Source: a virus
Strand: one strand, 5' to 3'
Length of the DNA stretch: 28,181 nt
IMG/VR virus record: IMGVR_UViG_3300007609_000072
Location: 1-28,181 of that record
The notes below the pieces were generated by a model. The model was not told the DNA's origin. It saw only the letters and a list, made by a program, of their open reading frames with translations, and did not search any database. The position numbers were made by a program, and so were the translations under genes. Each line of letters begins with the position of its first letter. The stretch's first letter is position 1. Below are positions 7,733 to 15,453 of this stretch, piece by piece.

Positions 7733-8955
7733 TATAGCCATCTTCCATTAACAACAATAATAAAATTAGAATCTAATTGATATCCTAATGTATTAGTATC
7801 AAATATTATAGTTTGAAGAGATGTATTTGTCGGCGTCCATGTATACACATTTTTATCAATATATTGTCCATTTATATATACATCAAATTCATTTTTAGAT
7901 GCAACATCTGATGTTGTTGGATTAATTGCAGCAGCTGCATTTATATTAGCAGTAGTTAAATTTGTTACCGTTGCATATTGATCAGTTAAATTAACTAGAT
8001 AATTTAGTGTAGGTGCGTTAATAGATGTCGACGAGCCGCCGCTATTTGCTATAACAGTACCACCAGATAATATTTGTTGCGATACAGCAAGTATAGATGT
8101 TGGCACTTGTGTAGTTTCAAATAAATTAGAATCGACATCAATTACCGTATCAAATTTAACTTTTTTAATCGAATACATTTTTTTAAGTGTATTTCTTCTA
8201 AATTCCTGACCACTTAATAATGTAGCGTGCACTGTAATTGGAAGCGATGCTCTGACTAGACGGTCTTCTCCTACTGTGTTCACCGTTTCAAAATTTATTG
8301 ACCCATAAATACTCGTAAATTTATTGTCCTCATTTCCCCATGCAAATCTATTATATGGTAAGATTTGGTCTACTAAATCATTAAGTTGCGTAGTAAAATC
8401 ACACCACATTAACAATTCATATTCAATTGTTACGAATTTAGGAATATCAACTAGATATATTTTTTCTGATTCCGATGGTGTTGTGTCTGGCATCGGGAAT
8501 AACGAATCAGTATATCGATTACGTTTATTGTATTTAGATTTATAAATTATATTGTTTCCAGATTGTGGGTAATTGGTGGCAAGTCCCTTAAGATTGTCGC
8601 GTTCTTGTACATTATTACGTTTAATCATAACCAGTGGGGACTGAAGCATTCCTTTTTCGTCCCGTATATATCCCAATCGCTGCACATTATCCCATTTTTC
8701 GCCATTTGCAAATATAACTGGTACATTAATTAATTCTTGTTGAAATTTAATTTGTGGTTGTATTTCGTTGTCAATAAACCATTTCATTGCATAATCAATA
8801 TCATATACCGTTTGTTTCGGAGTGCGTATTACATCATCATCTCGGCGTGTTTGTTCAGATCGATTAAGTATACGATCTCCTTTTAAACTATCCGTGCGTT
8901 TAGGTGATGGTTTATTGGTTTTACGATCGATATTTTGTTTGTTATATCTCGGCAT
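7732..8955 (-). CDS. 15: Tail terminator / sheath stabiliser, gp15-like, with C-terminal extension
   Basis: This 407-residue protein aligns by eye with the T4 gp15 layout: a strand set INVPVIFANGEKWDNVQ (T4 VPITYAS), LVMIKRNNV, IEYELLMWCDFTTQLNDLV followed by DQILPYNRF (T4 IYELSIFTRY and EQILPYF), and RLVRASLPITVHATLLSG. T4 gp15 caps the tail tube and sheath and joins the head-neck complex. Position directly after gp13 and gp14 agrees. T4 gp15 has 272 residues; here the N-terminus has about 50 charged residues and the C-terminal approximately 110 residues form an extra beta-rich part ending FDVYINGQYIDKNVYTW and SNFIIVVNGRWL. The start overlaps the gp14 stop (TAATG), with GAGG six bases before it. 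Confidence 0.7.
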   Translation of the reverse strand: MPRYNKQNIDRKTNKPSPKRTDSLKGDRILNRSEQTRRDDDVIRTPKQTVYDIDYAMKWFIDNEIQPQIKFQQELINVPVIFANGEKWDNVQRLGYIRDEKGMLQSPLVMIKRNNVQERDNLKGLATNYPQSGNNIIYKSKYNKRNRYTDSLFPMPDTTPSESEKIYLVDIPKFVTIEYELLMWCDFTTQLNDLVDQILPYNRFAWGNEDNKFTSIYGSINFETVNTVGEDRLVRASLPITVHATLLSGQEFRRNTLKKMYSIKKVKFDTVIDVDSNLFETTQVPTSILAVSQQILSGGTVIANSGGSSTSINAPTLNYLVNLTDQYATVTNLTTANINAAAAINPTTSDVASKNEFDVYINGQYIDKNVYTWTPTNTSLQTIIFDTNTLGYQLDSNFIIVVNGRWL

Positions 8956-9476
8956 TAATGTCCTCTATATGTATATTGTTTTCTATCACTTCCAAACCGT
9001 AAATTTTTAATACCAGCTGGTATTTGTCTTGTTGCATGTGTATCAATTAATACAGAAACACTGTATCCATGATCATCGCCATTAGGCCATGTTTCTGGAT
9101 TTTTACCTGCAAAATATTGATTTGCATCTACATTGTCTAATTCATAATATTCATTATCCCAAAAAATTATATCTCCAACTTCGGGATACATGTTAGCTCG
9201 TACTAATGTATCTCGAGAAATTGCAAATTGAGCATTTCTTGTATATGTATGACCATAATCATCTTGTGATGAATTTTTATCATTTTTGGTAATTAAGCAT
9301 GGAATTAATATAGAATCATAATATGATTTTTTTTCTGATTCCCCATATAAGTTCGAATCACTATGTTCTATATTTAATTTATAAAATTCTATTTCAGTGT
9401 CAATGATTGCATTCAATAATTCTGCATTTATTGAAGCTAAAAATTTTGCATCTCGTTTTCCACCAAATAGTGCCAT
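8955..9476 (-). CDS. 14: Neck protein, gp14-like
   Basis: The protein has 173 residues (T4 gp14 has 256). It starts MALFGGKRDAKFLASINAEL and contains YGESEKKSYYDSILIPCLI, the strand ARNAQ-type segment RNAQFAISRDTLVRAN, then YPEVGDIIFWDNEYYELDNV and a closing YSVSVLIDTHATRQIP. The order of a YGE segment, a (R)P-x-GD-I-F strand, an F/YEL strand, and a final Y-V-V-L strand matches cyanophage gp14 proteins as I recall them. It would join the portal side of the head to the tail terminator. Synteny between the gp13-like and gp15-like genes supports the call. The 87-nt gap before it holds no clear promoter motif. Confidence 0.6.
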   Translation of the reverse strand: MALFGGKRDAKFLASINAELLNAIIDTEIEFYKLNIEHSDSNLYGESEKKSYYDSILIPCLITKNDKNSSQDDYGHTYTRNAQFAISRDTLVRANMYPEVGDIIFWDNEYYELDNVDANQYFAGKNPETWPNGDDHGYSVSVLIDTHATRQIPAGIKNLRFGSDRKQYTYRGH

Positions 9477-9563
9477 TTTAAAATTCTATTATTTTATCAA
9501 ATTAATTTGTTTATATTATTTATTATGTAAATTACATTTTATCATATTTTGACGCTAATTATA

Positions 9564-10787
9564 TTAACCAATATATATTTTAACTGGTACTTTACTTAAT
9601 ACTTCAAATATCGATTCATTTTCTGATTTTTGTCGTTCTAACATTGCCTGTTTTGTCATTTTTTCTAAAAATTCTCTAAGTTGTGTGATTAAAGATTCTT
9701 TTTCTGCAGAAGCTTGACTTAATAATTCTGCAGAATTTAATTGTACTTCTGAATTTGGTATAGGTATAGATGAATATTTACCTCGTACGTTTCCTAATAT
9801 TTCTTTTACCAATGCCGACCCATATCTAAATATCCACGTACGGCCCATATCATTAATGTTACTGTATGTTTGATATGTATATGGGATATTAGATGCGTCA
9901 CTTATAACGCCGTTATTTGGGGCAGTATTACCAAATAAGAGGGCGTCTTTACTTTTTTCTTCTTCGAATAAAAATTCAATCCAAACTTTGTCAAAATAAG
10001 GAGTCGCTTGAGTTCCTTGAGTCCCGGGTACTGGATATAATTTTATATCATCTCCGTGTACTTCAAAAGAAAAATGCGATTTACGAATTCGATCATTGAA
10101 TTCTATAGTTTGTATTCTTAATAAATCTTGATGTATTGGCATCATCATGAAATTAACAGAAGGAGAAAATCCACCAAAATCAAATGCATCTAAAAGTTGT
10201 TGTGAGCCTAAGCCCGTTCCTACAAATGGATCAAAATATCTAATAATAGCCGGCGGTACTGTATGTAATACTCGTTTTATTTCAATTGAACTAGTATTAG
10301 ACATTGTAATACCTAATGAAGTTTCAACTGCTTCGCGTATACTATATGTTTGTTTTCCATCTTGTACATCTATAGATGCAGTATACCATTTTACATTACC
10401 ACCTGAGTCTGCTTCAGTTCCATATGTTTTTGATAATCTGGTAATATATTGTAACGATGTTCCTACCAATTGATCTGTTAATGATCCGTTATTTAAATAA
10501 TTAGAAGAAGTCGGAACACCTAATGTACTAACAAGATTATTAACGATATTAATCTGATTAACTTGGTTAGAATATTCCATAACTGCCTGTTCAAATGCAG
10601 TATAAAAATTAATATCTATAAGCTCAACATCCATTGTAGGATACCCAACACTTTGTGCAGCAAAATTAGCAAACCGATCTGCGTGTTGTTGAAATATTAT
10701 ATCGCTATCAAAAAATCCGTACGGTGTTGATCCGGGAGAAAATGATGACGATCCAGGCCATATTGGTTTATCTATACTATAGTCCAT
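9564..10787 (-). CDS. 13: Neck / head completion protein, gp13-like
   Basis: This 407-residue protein would seal the filled head and form the neck. The C-terminal third is the diagnostic part: WIFRYGSALVKEILGNVRGK, then YSSIPIPNSEVQLNSAELLS and a helix of Gln/Glu-rich sequence SAEKESLITQLREFLEKM. T4 gp13 is 309 residues; extra length sits in the N-terminal and middle parts (DYSIDKPIWPGSSSF, YFDPFVGTGLGSQQLLDAF). It begins the neck unit, with a promoter-like motif 16 nt upstream and gp14-like and gp15-like genes downstream. No Shine-Dalgarno sequence is present beyond a weak AAGAAG. Confidence 0.75.
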   Translation of the reverse strand: MDYSIDKPIWPGSSSFSPGSTPYGFFDSDIIFQQHADRFANFAAQSVGYPTMDVELIDINFYTAFEQAVMEYSNQVNQINIVNNLVSTLGVPTSSNYLNNGSLTDQLVGTSLQYITRLSKTYGTEADSGGNVKWYTASIDVQDGKQTYSIREAVETSLGITMSNTSSIEIKRVLHTVPPAIIRYFDPFVGTGLGSQQLLDAFDFGGFSPSVNFMMMPIHQDLLRIQTIEFNDRIRKSHFSFEVHGDDIKLYPVPGTQGTQATPYFDKVWIEFLFEEEKSKDALLFGNTAPNNGVISDASNIPYTYQTYSNINDMGRTWIFRYGSALVKEILGNVRGKYSSIPIPNSEVQLNSAELLSQASAEKESLITQLREFLEKMTKQAMLERQKSENESIFEVLSKVPVKIYIG

Positions 10788-10803
10788 TATTTGCTTCTTT
10801 ATT

Positions 10804-10812
10804 TATAAATAT
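10804..10812 (-). promoter_or_regulatory. Putative late promoter motif upstream of gp13-like gene
   Basis: The sense strand reads ATATTTATA, then AATAAAG, and its first base is the last base of the PhoH stop codon. It ends 16 nt before the start at 10787. Confidence 0.55.
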
Positions 10813-11477
10813 CAATAACCCTGCGATAATAATCTTAATATTTCATCTAATGATTCATGTCGATGATTGTCTTTAAGTATTATTTCCGAAACAAATTTAG
10901 AATCTCGAATTTTTGGTACTTCATGAATTGCTGAATCATTTTGAAATTTTAAATCAATTTGTTGTTGGTCACCACATAATATCATGGTACTTCGTTTCCC
11001 TAGTCTAGATAGTACCATTTTGAGTTGTTGTTTAGTTAAATTTTGAAATTCGTCTATAATACAAACTGCATCGTCAAATGTGCGTCCCCTAAAATGTGTT
11101 AAAGAAACTAGTTCAATTTGATCCTCCGTTTCCATTTTTTCTAATATTTCGGGTTTATTGTAAACTTTCCTCATATTACTACGTATCGGTACTAACCATG
11201 GCTCCATTTTTTCATTTTCAGACCCGGGTAAAAAGCCATTATCTTCTGTACCTATAGTAGGTCGTGTGATGATAATTTTATTAATTTCTCGTTTAAAAAA
11301 TCTATCTAATGCAATTTGCACAGCTAATAATGTTTTACCAGATCCAGCTTTACCTAATACAAAATTAAAAGGATGTTCTAATATAATAGTTTTTGACTGT
11401 TTCTGTTCATCTGATAATGATATGTTAAATTTTACTGGTGTTTTAGGTGATTTTTTAGATTTATTGGATACTGCCAT
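10812..11477 (-). CDS. phoH: PhoH-like P-loop ATPase
   Basis: This 221-residue protein has a full set of PhoH ATPase motifs: Walker A GKAGSGKT at residues 42-49, ITRPTIG at 69-75, Walker B IIDEFQN at 139-145 and the CGDQQQID sensor segment at 167-174. PhoH-like genes are frequent in marine phages as host-derived auxiliary genes; proposed roles concern RNA metabolism or phosphate stress, but the phage function is not settled. The protein is about the length of the ATPase core and has no added RNA-binding or nuclease domain. It starts one base after the stop of the preceding small gene (TAACATG), so the two are coupled. Confidence 0.93.
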   Translation of the reverse strand: MAVSNKSKKSPKTPVKFNISLSDEQKQSKTIILEHPFNFVLGKAGSGKTLLAVQIALDRFFKREINKIIITRPTIGTEDNGFLPGSENEKMEPWLVPIRSNMRKVYNKPEILEKMETEDQIELVSLTHFRGRTFDDAVCIIDEFQNLTKQQLKMVLSRLGKRSTMILCGDQQQIDLKFQNDSAIHEVPKIRDSKFVSEIILKDNHRHESLDEILRLLSQGY

Positions 11478-11478
11478 G

Positions 11479-11754
11479 TTATGATAATTTTATAAGGCTT
11501 GATTCTATTAATTGCATTTCTTTTAAAGTTTCAATTTTTCCTAAACATAATTTTCGTATTGCAACAAAAGATTTTTTTCCTGGATATGGAGTCATTATTT
11601 TAACTGTAACAAGTTCCGCGCCTTCTCCTAAATCTTGTTCTATATGCACCATTAACACCATTCTAATTGCTCGAATTCGATCCAACACATCAACGAGTTT
11701 TCCGTTATAACGAATTCTACATTGCATTGAATATTTATGTCTTTCTACTGCCAT
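11479..11754 (-). CDS. Conserved small protein upstream of phoH, unknown function
   Basis: This 91-residue basic protein starts MAVERHKYSMQCRIRYNGKL. Visible parts are a beta segment (YSMQCRIRYNGKLVDVLDR), a helix (RIRAIRMVLMVHIEQDLG), a strand (AELVTVKIMTPYPGKKSFVA) and a C-terminal helix. It looks like a small alpha/beta domain. I cannot name a family. It is coupled to phoH by a single intervening base and is led by a motif 13 nt upstream, so phoH is probably expressed as part of this two-gene late unit. Confidence 0.7.
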   Translation of the reverse strand: MAVERHKYSMQCRIRYNGKLVDVLDRIRAIRMVLMVHIEQDLGEGAELVTVKIMTPYPGKKSFVAIRKLCLGKIETLKEMQLIESSLIKLS

Positions 11755-11767
11755 CGATATCTTTTAT

Positions 11768-11776
11768 TATAAATAT
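11768..11776 (-). promoter_or_regulatory. Putative late promoter motif upstream of small gene-phoH unit
   Basis: The sense strand reads ATATTTATA, then ATAAAAG, ending 13 nt before the start codon at 11754. Confidence 0.55.
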
Positions 11777-11798
11777 ACGAATAGCAAGAAAGGAATGA

Positions 11799-12467
11799 CT
11801 ATAATAATCGTTTTTTAACTTCTGTATATGTACTACATCCCCAAAATTCTTGATATTTTTTATATAATCGTTTATGTGTGATGCCGTATTCTCGTTTTAT
11901 TTGATCTTGTGATTTTTCTTTCAATAACTCTAATAATGAATCTGCTGTAAGTTCATTTAACCATCGTTCTGTGTCTGCATCTAAATATCGGGTGGATAAC
12001 CGCTGATTACGTTCTATATACCGACGTTCTCCTTCTACATTACCATATTTCGTCTGAAACCATTCGAGTGTGTAACGACCCTGTGCGGCGGTACTCATGT
12101 TCTGTTTTGTTTGTTCGGTCGGTACCCATGTTGGGTGTGTTTTTCTATTTTCTTTAATTTTTTGAATAAATTGATTGCGATTTGGATTATTCGTAATATT
12201 ATCACCGCCATAACCACCTTCACCGATATTATAGTACATATCTAATAATTGTGCATTAGTTATTTCAATCCAATGTCGTTCTCTTTCTGCCATATGGTCT
12301 TCTGAGTCACAATATTCGAGTATTGTTTTTATAAAATTTTCCTTGCCGTACTTTTTGATAGCTTGATTGAGTATTTTACCAGAGCCGAGATATTTAGGAT
12401 CATTATGTTTATCTTTACCAATATAACGCTTTCCGTTTATTTTATTTATTGTTTCATATATTACCAT
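11799..12467 (-). CDS. Free-standing GIY-YIG homing endonuclease
   Basis: This 222-residue protein has an N-terminal GIY-YIG nuclease domain: VIYETINKINGKRYIG at 2-17, YLGSG, the KKYGKENF segment carrying the usual catalytic-side residues, AERERHW with the metal-binding Glu, and YYNIGEGG with the closing Asn. The middle (PTEQTKQNMSTAAQGR) resembles a NUMOD3-type DNA-binding motif. The C-terminus (SQDQIKREYGITHKRLYKKY) looks like a helix-turn-helix. Such genes, like T4 seg genes, spread by cutting phage genomes that lack them. It sits alone between the major capsid gene's terminator and the phoH unit, with its own promoter-like motif, so it seems intact and non-disruptive. Confidence 0.88.
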   Translation of the reverse strand: MVIYETINKINGKRYIGKDKHNDPKYLGSGKILNQAIKKYGKENFIKTILEYCDSEDHMAERERHWIEITNAQLLDMYYNIGEGGYGGDNITNNPNRNQFIQKIKENRKTHPTWVPTEQTKQNMSTAAQGRYTLEWFQTKYGNVEGERRYIERNQRLSTRYLDADTERWLNELTADSLLELLKEKSQDQIKREYGITHKRLYKKYQEFWGCSTYTEVKKRLL

Positions 12468-12484
12468 AAAACTTATTTCTTTAA

Positions 12485-12493
12485 TATAAATAT
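12485..12493 (-). promoter_or_regulatory. Putative late promoter motif upstream of GIY-YIG gene
   Basis: The sense strand reads ATATTTATA, then TTAAAG, ending 17 nt before the start at 12467 and lying behind the terminator at 12526-12560. Confidence 0.55.
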
Positions 12494-12525
12494 AAGTATT
12501 TTATGGTAAAATTACAATTAAACAC

Positions 12526-12560
12526 AAAAAAAAAAGTGTCGACTTTCGCCGACACTTTTT
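12526..12560 (-). terminator. Strong intrinsic terminator after major capsid gene
   Basis: An 11-bp perfect stem (12560-12550 with 12541-12531, core AGTGTCG/CGACACT) closes an 8-nt loop and is followed on the sense strand by a run of about ten T. It ends the gp22-gp23 unit about 20 bases past the gp23 stop. Confidence 0.93.
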
Positions 12561-12580
12561 AAATTTCATATGAGTTTATA

Positions 12581-14266
12581 TTAAAGAGTCTCTAAACCTT
12601 TAACATATACCTTCCCATAAAATTCCGGTCTAACTACCTTCTTAGCGTAACGAGTCATTACACCTTTACGTGGAGTAAAGTTAACTGGATCGTACACTAA
12701 TGGAGTCATGATCAATGGAACATATGGAGAGAATACTGCTCCCGTTTCAAGGAACTGTGCTCCACGGAATCCCATAAGGATGATGTTCTCTTTCATGTAT
12801 GGGTTCTTGTAAACTGTGTAACGATTATTAATCGCACCAATTTTTTGAACACCTGCAGCAAATTCCATTTTGCTTCCGTCTGTGTCTGCAGCAAATCCTG
12901 GGATAGACTCAAGAATAGTTGCAACTGCTGGACTTGTAACAAGGAAATTTGCTCCACCTCTTAACGTCTTTTGGTGAATTTTATTTGACACTTTTTGCAG
13001 TTTAGTTCCTAAAGTTTGGAACCATCCGCCTTGAGTGTTATAGAAACCGGTATTATCACTAACACCATTTCTAGTAAACCCGGTACCATTCCATACTTCA
13101 TTGTTTACTGCTGACCAATATTCAGTAGTTGGAGCAGCTGAAATTAACATATCAAGAATTTCCAAGTCAATTTCCATTGACACGTATTCAGAAAGCATTG
13201 AAGTTAATTCCGCTTCTGCATCGATGCTGTGGTAAGCGTTAAGGTCTTGTGCGAACTCAGGAGTCCAAACAGCTTTTAACTTACGTGTCTTAGCAACAAT
13301 TGGCTCTGACTGCATTTCAAGATTTAATTCCGGAATATCAATATCAGTTCCGTCATTAATACCAGTTCCGGCACTAGATCCTTTGAATGGATCTGCGTCT
13401 TCAAAGTCACCACGTGTTATGTCATCTGGTTGTTTGCTATAGTTAACATTCAACTCATTATTATCAATAGCCGTTTGTATGTCACCAGCTAATGATGCTG
13501 TTACTACAAATGAAGCAGTATAATTACTAGTAATACTTGTAAATGCTTGTTCTGGAATGATTTCCGTTGATCCAGAAATCAGTGTAAACGAACGAGCTGC
13601 ATATAAATCGGCATCTGTTGGTACTGGTGTTGTTAATACGAACCAATCGCTACTATTTACTGTATATGCACTGTCGAAGTTAACTGATGCAGATGGTACA
13701 GCTTCTGCTGTAGCACCAGAACCAGTAGATGCTCCTGCTGATATTGTAGTAGCGGAACCTGATACATTCTTGATAGAATATCCAAAACGACCTGCTCCAT
13801 AAAGTCCGCCAGATGGGTCATCTGATGTATTAGTAATACCAAATAAAGAATCAGATGATTCTGCGTTTCCAAATGGGTGTCCATTTGCTGATACCGGATC
13901 GGTGTTATCATCATCAAATCCTGGGCGATTTGTGCCGTATTTGAAATCTAAGTAAAATACTAGACCAGATGGTAAATTCATTGGCTGTACTGATACAAAT
14001 TCTTTTGCAGCAAATTCAGCAAAAATTCTTCTTACCAATGGAAGTGCTACACCAGCCCATTCTTCAGATCCTTCTGCAGTGCCAGTTTGTGAAGCTTCTT
14101 TTACTAATTGTCTTGCTTGATTTTCAAGCAACTGAGCCATTCCGGCTTGTTCGGTTTCATTACGAAGTCCTTCTAATAGACCCGTTCTTTGCCATTTTTG
14201 TACTAGAGGTTTTGCTGCAATTGTTTGATTTGGAGCTTTTGCCTCTAAAAGACTGTTTACATTCAT
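12581..14266 (-). CDS. 23: Major capsid protein, gp23-like
   Basis: This 561-residue protein forms the capsid shell (T4 gp23 has 521). The N-terminus is a helical, charged prepiece (MNVNSLLEAKAPNQT, QKWQRTGLLEGLRNE), followed by the conserved LPLVRRIFAEFAAKEFVSVQ and PMNLPSGLVFYLDFKYG, matching T4 MVRRAIPNLI and VQPMNSPTGQVF. gp21 cleavage is expected just before this block; TAE at 62-64 or SEE at 66-68 are candidate sites. Later signatures include KLKAVWTPEFAQDLNAYHSI (typical AxWTxExxQD), QKTLRGGANFLVTSPAVA and a final YGKVYVKGL. The gene has no Shine-Dalgarno sequence, only an A-rich leader, and follows gp22 by 31 nt, so both likely share one transcript ended by the terminator at 12526-12560. 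Confidence 0.95.
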   Translation of the reverse strand: MNVNSLLEAKAPNQTIAAKPLVQKWQRTGLLEGLRNETEQAGMAQLLENQARQLVKEASQTGTAEGSEEWAGVALPLVRRIFAEFAAKEFVSVQPMNLPSGLVFYLDFKYGTNRPGFDDDNTDPVSANGHPFGNAESSDSLFGITNTSDDPSGGLYGAGRFGYSIKNVSGSATTISAGASTGSGATAEAVPSASVNFDSAYTVNSSDWFVLTTPVPTDADLYAARSFTLISGSTEIIPEQAFTSITSNYTASFVVTASLAGDIQTAIDNNELNVNYSKQPDDITRGDFEDADPFKGSSAGTGINDGTDIDIPELNLEMQSEPIVAKTRKLKAVWTPEFAQDLNAYHSIDAEAELTSMLSEYVSMEIDLEILDMLISAAPTTEYWSAVNNEVWNGTGFTRNGVSDNTGFYNTQGGWFQTLGTKLQKVSNKIHQKTLRGGANFLVTSPAVATILESIPGFAADTDGSKMEFAAGVQKIGAINNRYTVYKNPYMKENIILMGFRGAQFLETGAVFSPYVPLIMTPLVYDPVNFTPRKGVMTRYAKKVVRPEFYGKVYVKGLETL

Positions 14267-14297
14267 TTTTTTGTTTTCTTTTTTATTGTTTAATAAT

Positions 14298-15311
14298 TTA
14301 AATTAACCCTGCTAATTTTTTCCAACGATTTGCAAACTCAACACTTTCAGAAATAATTTCTTTTTTAGGTGCTGTGCTTGTAACAGGTTTTGAAGCATAA
14401 CCTTCTTTAACTATTCGTTTTTTAGATTTAGTAGGTCGTTTAAAACTTTCGCTCAATGTGCTAAATACTAATTTAACTTCTCGAGTGCTAGCAGCTCTGT
14501 CAAAATTTTCAATCACTTTCATTTTTTGTGATTCATTCAATTCGAAGTTACGGAATAATTTATTAGTAAATAGAAGTTTTGCATTTAAAAGATTAACTTC
14601 ATTGATAGTGTATTGTAGTTGTTTGATAACTGAATATGCTTCGTCTAGTTCTTCTTTCATTTTATATGAACCTTCATCCATTTCGTCATCCATTTCGTCA
14701 TCCATTTCAACTTCTTCTTCAGATAAAATTGATTCGATAATTGCATCGATATCTTCTTCTATCATACCATCGCCGTCGTCTCCTGCTGAATCTCGTACTT
14801 GTTCTTCAACATCTTCTTCTTCATACATACCTTCTTCTAACTCTTTAATAATTTCGTCAAGCTCTGCGTCTAATTCCGTATCCATTTCCGAATCATCCAT
14901 TTCCATGTCTGGTTCATCCATATCCATTTCCGAATCATTCATTTCCATGTCTGGTTCATCCATGTCCATTTCATTATTACCGCCTAGCTCACCTTCGATG
15001 TCATATGATCCATCCATGTCTAAATCTACGCCTACTCTAACTGCAGTAGGGTCGTCCATTTCCGAATCATCCATTTCCATGTCTGGTTCATCTAGATCCA
15101 TTTCTGGTTCTGTTGCTACATCTTCTTCATCAGCTGCCATTTCTAATTCAGCTTCTTCATCATCGAGTTGTTCAGATAGTTTTGCACCGAGCATACTTTC
15201 TAAACGTGATCCGAATGCTTCTTCTAACGCAATTTTAGCATTAGCAATTGCAGTTTCTTTAACTGCTTTAGCATCGGCAATTGCTTCTTTCAGCAAATCT
15301 GTTTTTGCCAT
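14298..15311 (-). CDS. 22: Prohead core scaffold protein, gp22-like, with acidic repeats
   Basis: This 337-residue protein is the likely internal scaffold on which gp23 assembles and which gp21 degrades (T4 gp22 has 269). The N-terminus is an Ala/Lys-rich helix (LLKEAIADAKAVKETAIANA). Residues about 50-210 are extremely acidic, with repeated DEPDMEMDDSEMD-type units. The C-terminal half is helical, with LLNAKLLFTNKLFRNFELNE, SQKMKVIENFDRA and the closing NRWKKLAGLI, a typical scaffold C-terminus in this phage group. It lies directly before gp23, as in T4. It is the only gene in the window with a strong Shine-Dalgarno sequence (AAGGAG, 9-nt spacing), and it has a leader of about 112 nt with two hairpins. 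Confidence 0.88.
   Translation of the reverse strand: MAKTDLLKEAIADAKAVKETAIANAKIALEEAFGSRLESMLGAKLSEQLDDEEAELEMAADEEDVATEPEMDLDEPDMEMDDSEMDDPTAVRVGVDLDMDGSYDIEGELGGNNEMDMDEPDMEMNDSEMDMDEPDMEMDDSEMDTELDAELDEIIKELEEGMYEEEDVEEQVRDSAGDDGDGMIEEDIDAIIESILSEEEVEMDDEMDDEMDEGSYKMKEELDEAYSVIKQLQYTINEVNLLNAKLLFTNKLFRNFELNESQKMKVIENFDRAASTREVKLVFSTLSESFKRPTKSKKRIVKEGYASKPVTSTAPKKEIISESVEFANRWKKLAGLI
14881..15093 (-). repeat. In-frame near-identical 40-base repeats in gp22-like gene
   Basis: Three near-identical copies of a unit of about 40 bases occur at 14881-14920, 14923-14962 and 15055-15093. Each encodes an acidic DEPDMEMDDSEMD-type segment. The high DNA identity suggests recent duplication and a site prone to length change. 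Confidence 0.85.
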
Positions 15312-15423
15312 AATTTGTTTCTCCTTAAATTTTTTTTTGTGGAAATAAGATTATTTGAAATCTTAATAGAATATTTTATAATTGTTTCTAGACGCTATAT
15401 AGGGGTGAATAGCGTATTCTAAT
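15312..15423 (-). promoter_or_regulatory. Structured leader of the scaffold gene
   Basis: Between the degenerate promoter-like motif and the gp22 start lies a leader of about 112 nt. On the sense strand it can form a 7-bp hairpin ACGCTAT/ATAGCGT (15415-15409 with 15398-15392, 10-nt loop) and a second 7-bp hairpin TAAGATT/AATCTTA (15365-15359 with 15352-15346, 6-nt loop). An A-rich stretch and AAGGAG follow. It is the longest leader in the window, which suggests RNA-level control. No known riboswitch class was recognised. Confidence 0.4.
15321..15326 (-). promoter_or_regulatory. Shine-Dalgarno sequence of the scaffold gene
   Basis: The sense strand reads AAGGAG, nine bases before the ATG at 15311. 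Other genes here start behind A-rich sequence; the nearest rivals are GAGG before the gp15-like gene, which overlaps coding sequence, and AGGA before a doubtful micro-ORF. Confidence 0.8.
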
Positions 15424-15432
15424 AATAAATAT
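15424..15432 (-). promoter_or_regulatory. Degenerate late promoter motif upstream of scaffold gene
   Basis: The sense strand reads ATATTTATT, one mismatch from the common 9-mer, then ATTAGAATA. It lies directly behind the terminator at 15454-15483 and 112 nt before the gp22 start. The downstream TTAGAATA also follows the motif at 16099-16107. Confidence 0.45.
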
Positions 15433-15453
15433 GGCACTGAACAAAAAAACAGT

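Noticed and set aside
9477-9563. Promoter motif before the gp14-like gene
   Set aside because: The gap has AT-rich sequence resembling the motif, such as TAAATAATATAAAC, but no exact copy; gp14 is more simply transcribed with gp13.
13657-13917. Second minus-strand frame inside the major capsid gene
   Set aside because: It overlaps gp23 fully in another frame and has low-complexity Gln/His/Leu composition, without a start signal.
14458-15348. Long plus-strand reading frame (296 codons), Ser-rich
   Set aside because: It is the antisense of the acidic gp22-like gene; the Ser/Ile repeats mirror the Asp/Glu/Met codon repeats. No plus-strand start signal or neighbour supports it.
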